Assembly (NCBI GenBank): GCA_001839685.1
Contig: MLAK01000600.1
Coordinates: 30,163 to 94,162 of the forward strand
Origin: Tritrichomonas foetus
Taxonomy: Eukaryota; Parabasalia; Tritrichomonadida; Tritrichomonadidae
DNA: 64,000 nucleotides
Direction: 5' to 3'
The notes beneath the pieces are model-generated. The model ran no database searches. It saw only the letters and a list, made by a program, of their open reading frames with translations, and was not told where the DNA came from. Below are positions 10,032-20,900 of this stretch, in pieces. The position numbers and the translations under genes are program-made. Numbering within the stretch: position 1 is the first letter of the stretch; each line of letters starts with the position of its first letter.

Positions 10032-11423
10032 TTAAGCTGAAACAAGTGCTTTTCCTGTGTTAAGCTTCAATGATGGTGCAATTGGTGGCAAGTTAGATCG
10101 GTTAGAAAGTGGCATATGTACACCAACTGTATTGTTATTGTTCTTATTTTCATTGATGTGTAAACAAAGTGGCTTCTTAGCAACCTTGATTCTTGATCCG
10201 AAGCTGTTACAGATGTAGCAATTCAAAGCATGTTCCATTGAGCTAATAGCGATTGAAGCCATAGCTGCAGCAACACCAAGTGATTTCCATTCAATGTTTC
10301 TTGTCATTGAATAGATGAAGTTTTCATTTCTGTTTTCGTAGCTTCGAAATGCTCCTTCTGCTGCATTTCTGATCATCATGAATTCTTGTTCGTGGATTGG
10401 AACACTTCTGATGAGATCGATCTGATTCAAAGCATTGTTGATTGCTGTTCTTGCATCTTTAAGTGTGAGTTTCCTTCTTAATGCAGCAATTGATTTATCG
10501 AACGCTTCAAAGAAAGAACGATAAAGTGGACCTAATTTTTCATCTTTGCAGAAATTAATTCTATTACGATTGATATCGTGATTGGATTCAAGCAAGTAAT
10601 CTCTCATTCCCAAAGTGAAAGTGTTCATTGACTTTTCAAAGCCACTTCCAGCAAAGTCTGTGAAGAAATCGCAAGATTTCTTGGCGACAGTCCTTGCAAT
10701 TCTTGCTAATGCCCAATATGGGCCAAATCCATCACGGTCAATAATGATGTCATCAAATAACTCAACAGTGAACATCTTGGCTGGTGATTCATTCATAAAC
10801 TCAAATTCGTTGGCTGACACTTTGACTGAATTGGGATCCTCTGTGTCAACCATTGTTCCGAAATCAGCAGATACCATCAAAATTGATGATGCGCGGTTTG
10901 GCGGGCTTTTAATTGTTGGAACGATGATCTTCGGTGGTGACAATGGCTCGTGAACCTTAATTGGAATTGGCTCGACTTCTTCCTCCTCTTCTTCTACAGC
11001 TGTTGGTGCAGGTGGTAAAACAAATCTGGTGCGCGGGGCTTCGATTGGATCAATTTTGATCATAAGATGAATCTTTCCGCCTGTCAAAACGCCTTTAACT
11101 GGAGTTAATTGGAACCACATATCTGTTGTTTCGCCAGGTAAGAATGAGTTCAATCGTAAAGCAAGAGTCGCCATAACAGAATGTGTGCGCATGCGTGTGA
11201 AATCTTTGATGAAGACTTTGAGGGAATCAGTCTTGGGGTTCTTCACATTGAAGAAGAATTCTTGGTTCCAGATTGGATTCGTTGTACGCTCTGCAACTTT
11301 CGTCCTTTGGATATCGGATGTGTTTGAGACTTGGATGAGGCAGTATGGGAAACTGTATTCCTCATGGTCAAGTTCAGCAAGTTGGAATGCTTCTACAATG
11401 CGGAGATGTAAGCGAGCTGTCAT
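10032..11423 (-). CDS. C2-domain protein with helical C-terminal region
   Basis: Residues 1-125 form a C2 domain: the series LHLRIVEAFQL, PYCLIQV, TTNPIWNQEF and LKVFIKD matches the type I/II C2 beta-sandwich that binds membranes, often with calcium. Several acidic loop ligands of classical calcium-binding C2 domains are not obvious, so binding could be calcium-independent. An acidic and proline-rich linker (about 137-175, with a six-Glu run) leads to a helical region (about 200-410) of unknown fold and a basic, Asn-rich tail. A peripheral membrane adaptor is the likely role by inference. The 463-residue length is complete. The gene starts at ATG 11423, ten bases after an initiator. Confidence 0.85.
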   Translation of the reverse strand: MTARLHLRIVEAFQLAELDHEEYSFPYCLIQVSNTSDIQRTKVAERTTNPIWNQEFFFNVKNPKTDSLKVFIKDFTRMRTHSVMATLALRLNSFLPGETTDMWFQLTPVKGVLTGGKIHLMIKIDPIEAPRTRFVLPPAPTAVEEEEEEVEPIPIKVHEPLSPPKIIVPTIKSPPNRASSILMVSADFGTMVDTEDPNSVKVSANEFEFMNESPAKMFTVELFDDIIIDRDGFGPYWALARIARTVAKKSCDFFTDFAGSGFEKSMNTFTLGMRDYLLESNHDINRNRINFCKDEKLGPLYRSFFEAFDKSIAALRRKLTLKDARTAINNALNQIDLIRSVPIHEQEFMMIRNAAEGAFRSYENRNENFIYSMTRNIEWKSLGVAAAMASIAISSMEHALNCYICNSFGSRIKVAKKPLCLHINENKNNNNTVGVHMPLSNRSNLPPIAPSLKLNTGKALVSA

Positions 11424-11430
11424 TTATTAA

Positions 11431-11435
11431 AATGA
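11431..11435 (-). promoter_or_regulatory. Initiator of the C2-domain gene
   Basis: TCATT on the minus strand, with predicted start A11433, gives a 10-base leader before ATG 11423. A 9-bp inverted repeat begins four bases upstream of this start (11437-11466). Confidence 0.65.
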
Positions 11436-11436
11436 C

Positions 11437-11466
11437 TAACGTACAGTTTTAAGTGATTGTACGTTA
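11437..11466. repeat. Perfect inverted repeat TAACGTACA / TGTACGTTA
   Basis: Two 9-base arms (11437-11445 and 11458-11466) are exact reverse complements with a 12-base spacer. The site abuts the core promoter of the C2 gene. It could be an operator for a dimeric factor; AACGT recalls Myb-type half-sites, which is inference. Confidence 0.6.
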
Positions 11467-12208
11467 AATAGTTAAAATTGTGATGAACATTGAAATTTGA
11501 ATGATTTTCAATTAAAATCAGTCTACAACTAGGTTATGAAATTGGAAACTTTTTATGACGTACTTTTGATACATCTCATAAAAATTTATATGTTATTTTT
11601 TCAATTTGAATACGTTAAACACGTTAAAGAAGGTTAACATGAAATATTTGACCTTTGGGTAGAGTTATTTGTGAGAAGTGATGTTAAAATCTTACAAAAA
11701 TCCTCGTTTTTTTCGAACATTGAAAAAAATTGAATGTAACGTGTTTTCTTCTCGAAAAAGCCAAATTTGCACACAAAGAAATCGAAAATGAATTATTCTA
11801 ATTTTGGAATCAAGTTATATGTCGTTCCACCGATAGAGATGTCGCTTTTAACGACAGGATTTTCAACTCTGACGAAGCATGAAATACTGTATTGAAAAAA
11901 CTTTTCATATAATTGAAAGAAAAAATTGACCTTTCAGATATTTGAAATCTAAAGTTTTTGGACAAAAATATGGTTACATATTTCAGTTTTTCAGAAATGG
12001 TATAAAAAATTGAATGCTATAGAAATGTGATATTAATTTTCAATAGATTATTACTCACGAATAATCTATCGTTACATCATTTGTTTGTCGGTAAACTTTG
12101 AATAAAAATATTTCTCTTCACATATCTATTATCAGAGAGAAAATATTTATCTCCAAAATTTTCCCCATTAGCGAAATTTTCTTTATCGTTTGGTTAAATA
12201 TTAATAAA
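11467..12208. other. Intergenic with a hairpin and a short open frame
   Basis: No gene of ordinary length is seen. A 35-residue plus-strand frame (11788-11895) has less AT-biased codons than its surroundings. A perfect 10-bp hairpin stem lies at 12043-12069. The 13-mer TTTTCCCCATTAG at 12159-12171 recurs at 37275-37287 upstream of CIAO1. Confidence 0.5.
12043..12069. repeat. Hairpin-forming inverted repeat, 10-bp stem
   Basis: ATAGATTATT at 12043-12052 and AATAATCTAT at 12060-12069 pair perfectly around the 7-base loop ACTCACG. It lies about 140 bases 3' of the importin-like gene stop. Function unknown. Confidence 0.6.
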
Positions 12209-14800
12209 TTATGAATTGTCTGTTAATAGATCAATGATATCTGGAAGTTTCTCATCTAAAAAATCAGCTGCGTTTCGATGTAAAATTGAAAAGATTGGTG
12301 GATTTTCATTTCGTAAATTTTTTATCAATTTCAAAAAGTTGAGGACGATAATATTGGGTTGAAATTCGTGAAAATCATTCACCAAGAAAGAATTGGAATC
12401 AATAGATTCATTAATTTCATCACATACTTTTAGAATTAGTGAAATAAAAAGCTCAGAATCATCCTGTATTAAAAAAGGTGAATAAAATATAGCTGATGAT
12501 GAAAAAAAAGGAAATTCTCCAAATGCAATCCATGCATTCAAAAATTGACTAAAATCTAGGTTTATATTCACACCATTATTAATTAAAAAACAATTTGCAA
12601 TGAGTAAACATGATATTAATTTTGATATTGCAAAATTTGTATGATTTTTGTTGATTTTGAATAAAAGGAAAGGGATAATTTTTTGAATCATACAGAATAA
12701 TAATTCATTATCACTTTGATAAATACACATAATAATATCACTAATTGAAGACAATATTATTTCTTCATCTTCATTTTCATAATTTTCATCTTGAATGTGA
12801 TTAAAAAGTTTCTCAAAAAGTTTATTTAAAACAAGATTGATTTCCGTGATTTCTATGCATTCTTTTTCACGAGAAGAAATTAAAATATTTTTGAATATTT
12901 TCATTTCATCTTCAAGAAAAAGATCAAAAGTAAACAAACGTACAATTTCCCATGAAAAAATTGAAGAAAAAAAATATTCTGCATATGTTTGAAAAATATT
13001 TAAAAAGATTTCTTTTAAGAAATCATTGAAACCTGGAAAAATTGTTATCAAACTTCCAATAAATTCATCAAAAAAATGATGTGGAAAATCACAGCAAATT
13101 ACTAAAACTTGGGAAATGCGTTTTCCTGTTTTACGAATCAAAATTCCGTCAACATTTGATTGATCATTAGAATTGTCAATCAAATTTGAAAGAAGTGAAG
13201 CTAACACTGGCATTGAAAACTCACCGATAACTTCGAAACTTTGAGAAATATCCAGGAGTTTTTTGAGTAATATCACTGAAGAAATTCCATGGGAAATACT
13301 TAAATAGGCGCGATAAAGAAAAGGTAAATATTTGTGAACAAAAGTTTGATCTATACTATTTAATTGACAGTTTTTCATGATTTTCAAAATTGTTATTGTC
13401 ACAAGATAATGAATCGAAGGGTTTTGGTTCGAAATATATGTAAAAAAATGATCCAATAAAACAGAAGGTAAAAAATGGTTTTGAAAATTGGCAGAAATTA
13501 CAAAAGAAGCAAATCTAATATTCATATTTTTGCTTTCAAAAAAGTCTTTTTGTAGCAAAATTGGTTCACAAAGTTGGAGAGATGATGATGCTAATTTTAT
13601 TCGTGTCAAAAATTGAAAGTCATTAATTTTTCCAATTTCATTATCTCCAAAATTGCTATTATATTGTTGAAGTAGTTCACTTGCATACTTGTTAATGAAT
13701 TCTTTGAAGTGTTGAATTTTATAAGAGAATTCTTGAATTAAATAAATTGCTGAATCAATTGGTTCGTAAAAACATGAAATTTCATTGAAAACATTTGATT
13801 CATTTTCATTAATTTCAATGTTTTGGAATAAGGGAAGAAAAATTTGTTCACAAATGAAAAATGAATTGTGTAAAATGAAAAAATCAATGATCTCTAAATT
13901 ACTTAGTTGATTAATAAGTTTCGTTATTTTTTCACGAGTTGAAGGTGAAATATATTTTGTAAATAATTGAAGTTGAGTCTGAAATAAAGTGAGCTGCAAC
14001 TCATTTGGAACAAAAAAGAAACATTTTTTGACGACCAAATAAAAAAATATTTTAGATAAAATTCGAACTAATTTTTCCAATTCACTTTTTCGTTGTTCTT
14101 CCCTTTCATTTTGATTATTCAAAATTTCAATTAATTTGGAAGACATTGCTATGATTTTGTTTAATAATTCCATAAAAATTGGATAATTAGTTTCGGAAAT
14201 TTTGGGAATCTCGCACAAAAAAAGAAAATATAATGTTTTTCCAATCAAAATTAAAATTTCAAGTGAATCACTTTCTTTAAATAAAGTGAAAGCTGAAGAA
14301 TAAAAAAATGTAGAGAATTGCTGATAAAATAAATTATCACTGAATTGATTTCGTTTTAAAAACAGTGAAATTGATTTTGAAAGAATTAAAGATGGAATTA
14401 AGTTGTTTGACTCAAAAGTAACAAAGCTCATTAACTTGTCAAAGTCATTTTGAGATAAAGCAGCATCAACTATTAAATCTGAGAAAAAGTGGAACAATTT
14501 GCCTAAATTATTTCCGTGGTTAAATAATAATTCTTGATAATTTTGCAACAAACAACATTTTACATCGGGTGATAAAGATGTCATCCATTGATGTTTAACA
14601 ATATGAATTAATTTAATCAGTGCTGCATATCTAATTTCTACTTGAATATTATGATTTTTTACAATAGAAAATAATGCATAACAGAAATCAATAGAAATTG
14701 GTATGTTCACCAAAATTTCTTCTGATTCATGGATTTCTTTCTCATTTCCGCTGAAAGACTGGTGAAGAAGTCTGATTAAGCTATCCAAATTTAGTGTCAT
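12209..14800 (-). CDS. Importin-beta/exportin-like karyopherin
   Basis: The 863-residue protein is a helical solenoid. Residues about 1-75 read like the importin-beta N-terminal (Ran-binding) region: a helix with a conserved hydrophobic face, then IRYAALIKLIHIVKHQW, close to the IPO7/IPO8/CSE1 pattern in which non-recycled residues are followed by a tryptophan. The rest is HEAT-like with many Phe/Ile-rich helices and an acidic stretch (about 672-680). It should carry cargo through nuclear pores with Ran-GTP, by family knowledge. It is slightly shorter than the 950-1,100 residues usual for the family. The octamer TGCGGTTA, a match to the trichomonad M3 core element, lies right against the ATG at 14800-14807; because it overlaps the start codon it may be chance. 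The gene follows the BEACH gene on the same strand after 154 bases. Confidence 0.7.
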   Translation of the reverse strand: MTLNLDSLIRLLHQSFSGNEKEIHESEEILVNIPISIDFCYALFSIVKNHNIQVEIRYAALIKLIHIVKHQWMTSLSPDVKCCLLQNYQELLFNHGNNLGKLFHFFSDLIVDAALSQNDFDKLMSFVTFESNNLIPSLILSKSISLFLKRNQFSDNLFYQQFSTFFYSSAFTLFKESDSLEILILIGKTLYFLFLCEIPKISETNYPIFMELLNKIIAMSSKLIEILNNQNEREEQRKSELEKLVRILSKIFFYLVVKKCFFFVPNELQLTLFQTQLQLFTKYISPSTREKITKLINQLSNLEIIDFFILHNSFFICEQIFLPLFQNIEINENESNVFNEISCFYEPIDSAIYLIQEFSYKIQHFKEFINKYASELLQQYNSNFGDNEIGKINDFQFLTRIKLASSSLQLCEPILLQKDFFESKNMNIRFASFVISANFQNHFLPSVLLDHFFTYISNQNPSIHYLVTITILKIMKNCQLNSIDQTFVHKYLPFLYRAYLSISHGISSVILLKKLLDISQSFEVIGEFSMPVLASLLSNLIDNSNDQSNVDGILIRKTGKRISQVLVICCDFPHHFFDEFIGSLITIFPGFNDFLKEIFLNIFQTYAEYFFSSIFSWEIVRLFTFDLFLEDEMKIFKNILISSREKECIEITEINLVLNKLFEKLFNHIQDENYENEDEEIILSSISDIIMCIYQSDNELLFCMIQKIIPFLLFKINKNHTNFAISKLISCLLIANCFLINNGVNINLDFSQFLNAWIAFGEFPFFSSSAIFYSPFLIQDDSELFISLILKVCDEINESIDSNSFLVNDFHEFQPNIIVLNFLKLIKNLRNENPPIFSILHRNAADFLDEKLPDIIDLLTDNS

Positions 14801-14954
14801 AACCGCACTATTTCACCATAAGATTTCACCAATATTCTATCGAAAATAATATCAAAACTTCTTTTTCATTGAGTAGGTGGAAAAAATTCAAAAAAATTAT
14901 AAATCTCTATTTTATATAAACAAATTAAGGTGCTCTTTTTCAATTTCTTCAAAT

Positions 14955-17900
14955 TCACATGAATTGTGACCTGCATAAAGAGCATAAATGTTGTAATTTT
15001 AGTCCATTTATCGTTTCTCCCTTTATGCATTTGGAGCAAAGAAATCTGTTGCATTTCGAACAAGCTAATCCACCTTTCATTGGAGCTCTACAATTTGCAC
15101 ATTCTAATGCAAATTTTGGATCAAGTGATTTAGCTTGTGTTCCAATATATTCGAAATCAAAAAGAGCCTTGTTTGAAACCGCAATAACGCGTTGTGAGCG
15201 CGCGTCAATTTTTATGAGTGTAATTGGATTTTCAGACAGTTGAGCACGTTGTAAAACAACTATTGCCATGTCTCTGTAAGAAAATCCAAAGAACGTTACA
15301 GTGCCATCTACATGCCCCGCAACTGCAAACCGATTTTCAATATATTCTGGTAAATTCGAGGCGCATAATGAAGAAATTTCACTAGAGAAATTATCTTCTA
15401 TTAAAATTTCGCCTGAAATTGAACAAAGACAAATTGATGTACCTCCAGCAACCCAATAAACAGCTGCATGATCATCAATTGCTATATGTTCAACAGTGAA
15501 TTTCATATCGACTGATGGCAATTCTTTTTTCATGCCTAAATCAAATTGTAAAACAGTATCTTCACAACCAGCAAGGGCAAGAAAATGTTCTGTTGAAGCT
15601 GCACATGTTTGAATATTAAAATCTGTGACAAATCTGGAAATATTCGATTCGTGTGAATAACGACCATTTGTATATAATAATCTTGATATCTCGAAATGAC
15701 CATCAATGTATCCTTTGCAAGCAAGAAATCCATCATTCGAGATTGAGATACAAGAAATAGTTTTTTCATTCGCAAAAAAGGTTTGGTGTGACGGTAAAAC
15801 TGCAGAAATGTTGTTGATTTGCCTTTTATTATTTGGGCTAACAGTATTCAAATTAAAAATAAGACTACTACTAAAATTGCTCATACTGCTTAAGCTTAGA
15901 GATTCAGCGATACTATTGGTTGAACTATTATTTATCGTATTTAAAGAACTTAAATTCATGATTAAATCTGTTGATGATTCGGTCCATAATTCACCAGAGA
16001 AATCATCATTTGATTCATTAATTAAAATACTATTCTTCGATGTAACTGGCAAACTTGCAAAAATAATATTATTACTTGCTACATAAAGATCTCTAACAGG
16101 AAAAGTAATGAATTCGCAATTCAATTTTTGAAAAACTAAATTTCCAATCCATGTAAGTAAATGAGATTGTTCAAATGTTCCACGTTTAATATGTTGTTTT
16201 CTAAAAATTTGTGGACTGATTTGTCCAAAATTAATGATTGATGTAATAAATGCTTGTTTTTCAACTTGATCAATATTTTCATCCATAAATTCGCTTGATT
16301 CTGGATAACATGTTGGATGAAACAGATTCTTGGTGTTCAATGCTCCCTGTCCACGACTATTTACACCAAAAATTAAATCTATCCAATGATGAATGTTCTG
16401 AGAAACATGTTCTGATTCGAAAAATCTACAATTTTGCAAAATGAAATGTCTTGGGTTTTTTGCCCATTTTGGTAAAACAACAGTTCCAACGTCTAAATTA
16501 TCATGCTCAACAAAAAGCGAAAGATCAAGATTATTTGTTAAATAATCTGGAACTTTATACATTTGTGGAACAAGTTCTTTCACGTCTGACTGTGATTTTG
16601 CTGATGCACTAAGCCACGTTTCAGTAACTCGTGAAAAAATCCGATTAGGGTGATCCCATCCACGATGTAAAATAAATGAAAATACAGAAAATGGGTCAAT
16701 TCTAAACATAAAATATGTAACAACACCAAAATGTAAATAATGAGTCCCATAATAATATTGAGGATAAGAATCTTCAAAAATCATATCAAATTTTCTGGCT
16801 CTTTCTTCACCAAGTTGACCCATTGGTTTCTTTAAATCACGATATGACTCGATCGGCATATCATCAAAGAGTTGTGGTGAATAATAATCTGAAATTACCC
16901 ATGGAAATACTGGATATTGTGTTAAATCACAAAAGCACCTTTTACCTAAACGATTTACAATGCTGAGATAAGTAAAGTTATCGATAAATCCACTGGACCA
17001 CATTTTTGTGATGTTTTTTAAGTTAGTTTCTCGGTAGAGTAATCTTCCTATATTAATAGGAGATAAGTAGTTCGTTTCTGGTGGAGATATATCATAAAAC
17101 CTTGACATTCCTTTATAAATATAATGATAAGCCTCATCATAAGTTGAACGCGAGAAATTTAAAATAAAATTATATCCACTTGAATAGTTTAACGTTACGG
17201 AATATGGTCTTTGAATCCAAAGATGATTTGTCGCGGTGATAATCTGATTCAACTCAGTTATTAAACAAAAATGGCCTCGATAAGTGAATGAATTATTAGA
17301 AAATAAGCCACTTTGGAAACATTGAATGTAAAACTCATGTGAAATGGGATTATCATCTTGATGAATATGATACAATTGGTTATTATTCCTAATTTTCAGT
17401 CCATCTAAGAAAAAGAGTCTTTTCTTTCCAAAGAAAACTGATCCTTCAAGAACATCAACACCAAATAAAAGTGATGCATCACATGAAAAATCAAATGGTT
17501 TTCCTCTGTTGCTTATTTCTAAAAACATTTGGTATTCAACACTTGGCGAAATTGGTAGAGATCCAGTGAACCGTGCATGAATGGAAAATGGACTTCTTCG
17601 AAGTAAAGAAGGAACCCTAAATCGGCAAGATGTAAAGCATTGCAAAATACAATCAGGAAAGGTTCCAAAGTCATATTTGTTCTTTGGTATATAATGAAAA
17701 ATTTCATCTGATGTGCCTGATGGATATGAAGGAGTGTCATATTCAAGTGGTGACAAAGTTTTCCTTCTTGTTGGAAAAATTGGATCTGATAAAATTGATA
17801 AAGCATATCTTGTTGATTTACTTTCTGTAAATGGAATAACATATGAAACTGTTTTTTCCCTAAGTCTAATATAATATTCACATCTAGTCAATAAAGATCT

Positions 17901-20900
17901 GCGTGTAAAATATCTTAAGCTTGATGCAATTGCTTTCGAAATTGTTAAATGTGAAGAATTTGAAGTGAGGATTCGTTGAATATCATCTAAAAATTGAACA
18001 CTTGCCTCTTCTCTGACTTCAACAAGTTTATTTAAATCATTCGCAGCATTTGATTTCATTTTGGTTAGTTTCCTTTGAAAATGAAATTGAATAAAATCAT
18101 CAAAATTTTCCCAAAAGTCTAGATCATTGTTTTTTAGATTTGTGTATTCTACTATTCCATCTTTCCCTAGTATTTTAAGTCCTTCAATGACAGTTATAAA
18201 ATCAACTTCTGGATATTTTTTCTTCCAGTTTTGATTTATCTTTTCTGAATTTTCAATTAATGACAAAAATCTTAGCCAAAAGTTTGCAAAATTCCGATTT
18301 AAGAATGGAACCAAAGAAATTCCTCGAGATATGAAAATGATGACGTAACTCAAATTTTCATAAAATTCAGGAAGCAAAATCACAGATTCATTGTCCACAA
18401 ATAAATCACCAAGCATAGAAATTTGATTTGAATGAACTAAATCCATGGAAAAAAGTATGCACATATAAAATGATTTTGGGAAAGAGGTAACTGAGCTGTA
18501 TTGCTTGAATGTTTTTTCTTTTTTCTTGAGAATTGAAAAAATATAAGAAAGAATAACTAAAAATAATGTAGAAAACCATCCTTCTATCAACCTTTGGCAG
18601 ATGTACGAAATAAATGATGGTATATAAATATCTTTTGAATCGCACATCTGCAAAGTTTCAATAGAAAGATGTTGCATCCAATATGTTGATAATTTATGTG
18701 GAAAGTAAATATGGGTTGACAATACTGGTTCAATTAACTGGTTGTAATGTTGCATTTCTGCAATTATAAAGCGAGAAACATAAATGGATATGTTACTATT
18801 TTCAACATCAAAAATCTCAGGATTATCAATTCCAAATGCATTATATAGTTTAGATAAATATTCATCCCAGTCAAAATTATCGGTTTCGGTTTGTTTTTCA
18901 GTGATTACATATGACAGCTCTTTTAATTTCAAATTCATTTGGATTTCAAATGTTGATGATAAATATACAGTATTTGGTGTATAAATCGATAAATCTTTGA
19001 TATCATTATTTCGAATTTTAAATTCAAAGGTTGGTAACTTATAAGGTTCAGGGTCTTTGTCAGGAAAAACTTGGCCACGGCTCATTGAATACATAATTAT
19101 ATCATTTGCTGAGGTAATCGAAGGTCCTGGTGGGAACAAGCATTTTGTTCTATAGGGCATTCCAAATGACATCATCATCAAAATGTAATTTTGCAGTCTA
19201 CGGTGAAAATTGCCCTGTTTATCAACTAGGTTTATTAAAATATTCAATAATTTACAACAAAGCTGATTCCAAAAATTAGAAGAATTGGTTCTAGCAGCAA
19301 CGTAAACCAATGATGTTAAAAACTTGACGCACGTAACATAATGCTTCATATTAAAGGATGAACCATCAAATTCAAGTCCATCTAATCGTGTTGGTTTCTG
19401 TAAAAAAATGGAAACTGCAATTTCCCATGCTTGGAGATAGTTAAGATTGTCAAAACAATATCTTAATATTGCTTTTTCATCCATTGCTGAAAAGTCATCA
19501 CGCATAATATTTTCAATTAACTTGAATGCTTGTTTTGGATTAACTAATCTCAGAAAATAATATTCAGTAAAGTTGTTAGCCGGCAAATTTAATAATATAT
19601 TCACTAGTGAATTGATAATTTCATTTGAATATGTTTTACTTTTGATATTAATGGCTTTGATATCGATTTTTCCCGAATAGTCTTGAAGATCATCACCGAA
19701 ATTTGGATAAGAAACAATAGTTCTAATTATCTGTGAAGGATTTTTTGTATGTATTGAAATCAAATCAAGTAGTGTGTCTAAATATTCTTTCTTTAACTCA
19801 GGTAAAAGTAAAAGTGAAAGTAAAAAATCTGTTAAAACAGAATTTAATGGTGATTCTTGTGGAATTGGAAATCTAACATTATATTGAAACAAAGATGAAA
19901 TAATGCAAAGTCCAAATTGAGATAAAAAGAAGCTATAATCTAACGAAAATGTAAAATATGCATTCCAATCAAAAGATTCATTATTTTCATTCACGAAACA
20001 ACTGCAAATATTATCGATTATTTTGGGTGTAACTAATTCTGTTTCGAAATTGCAAATAATTGACATAAAGGATGCAAATTGATGGTTATTTAAAAACGAA
20101 ACATGATGTTTATGTAAATAACAAATCGTATTTGCTAATGCTGCTGCCTCATTGATATTTTTCTGATGAATATTTTTTATTGCTCTGGTAAATAAATTTG
20201 TTGCGTCATGATGCACATTTTTATAATAATCTAATACAGAATAAATAGTGATTGGTCTTGATGACTGCGCTTTAGTTTGATCGAATTGAGAAAATAAAGG
20301 AATTATTTCATATGGTGAATATGTTAATAATTCATTGAATTCAGTTGTTTCGAGAAATTCTACTCCACTATTGAATAAATAAGGAATTTGAAGTTTTGTT
20401 AATGGGTATTTAAAGATTCGAATTGCGCCACCGATACAAAAATTAGAGACAGAATATTTGGATCCAAAAGAAACACTTGAAGTATATTTACTTTTACATG
20501 AATAAATTAAATTACAATCAAGGTAAATTGAATATTCACAATTGTTTTCATATGAAACAACTATGAAATGCCACGTATTAAGTAATATCTTTCCAACATT
20601 ATTACCATCTACAAAAATATTTTCTTCACGAATAGAAAAAGATATTGATTTCAGAGAAAATATTGGAGATGAAACAGTTGTAAATGATTTTAAATGAAAC
20701 CAAAATGAAAAAGATTTAGAGTTTTCAATGCACGGAATATCTAATGAAATATCTGTCTTCAAGGAAGGAAATTCAAAAAGTGGAACCTTTTGGAATTCTC
20801 CACTCATCACTTTTTCTAATAAATATGAATTTTCATAAACTAATCGAGCATGGTGTGGAAATATGAACTGTCTAGCTGTACCAATGATTGATGGAAATGA

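Noticed and set aside
11434..11445. ACTAACGTACAG as a trichomonad 3' splice signal (consensus ACTAACACACAG)
   Set aside because: Two mismatches, no GTATGT-type donor upstream on the same strand and no exon downstream; it is part of an inverted repeat.
14959..15243. Plus-strand frame opposite the 3' end of the BEACH gene
   Set aside because: Antisense shadow of the Cys-rich zinc-finger coding region.
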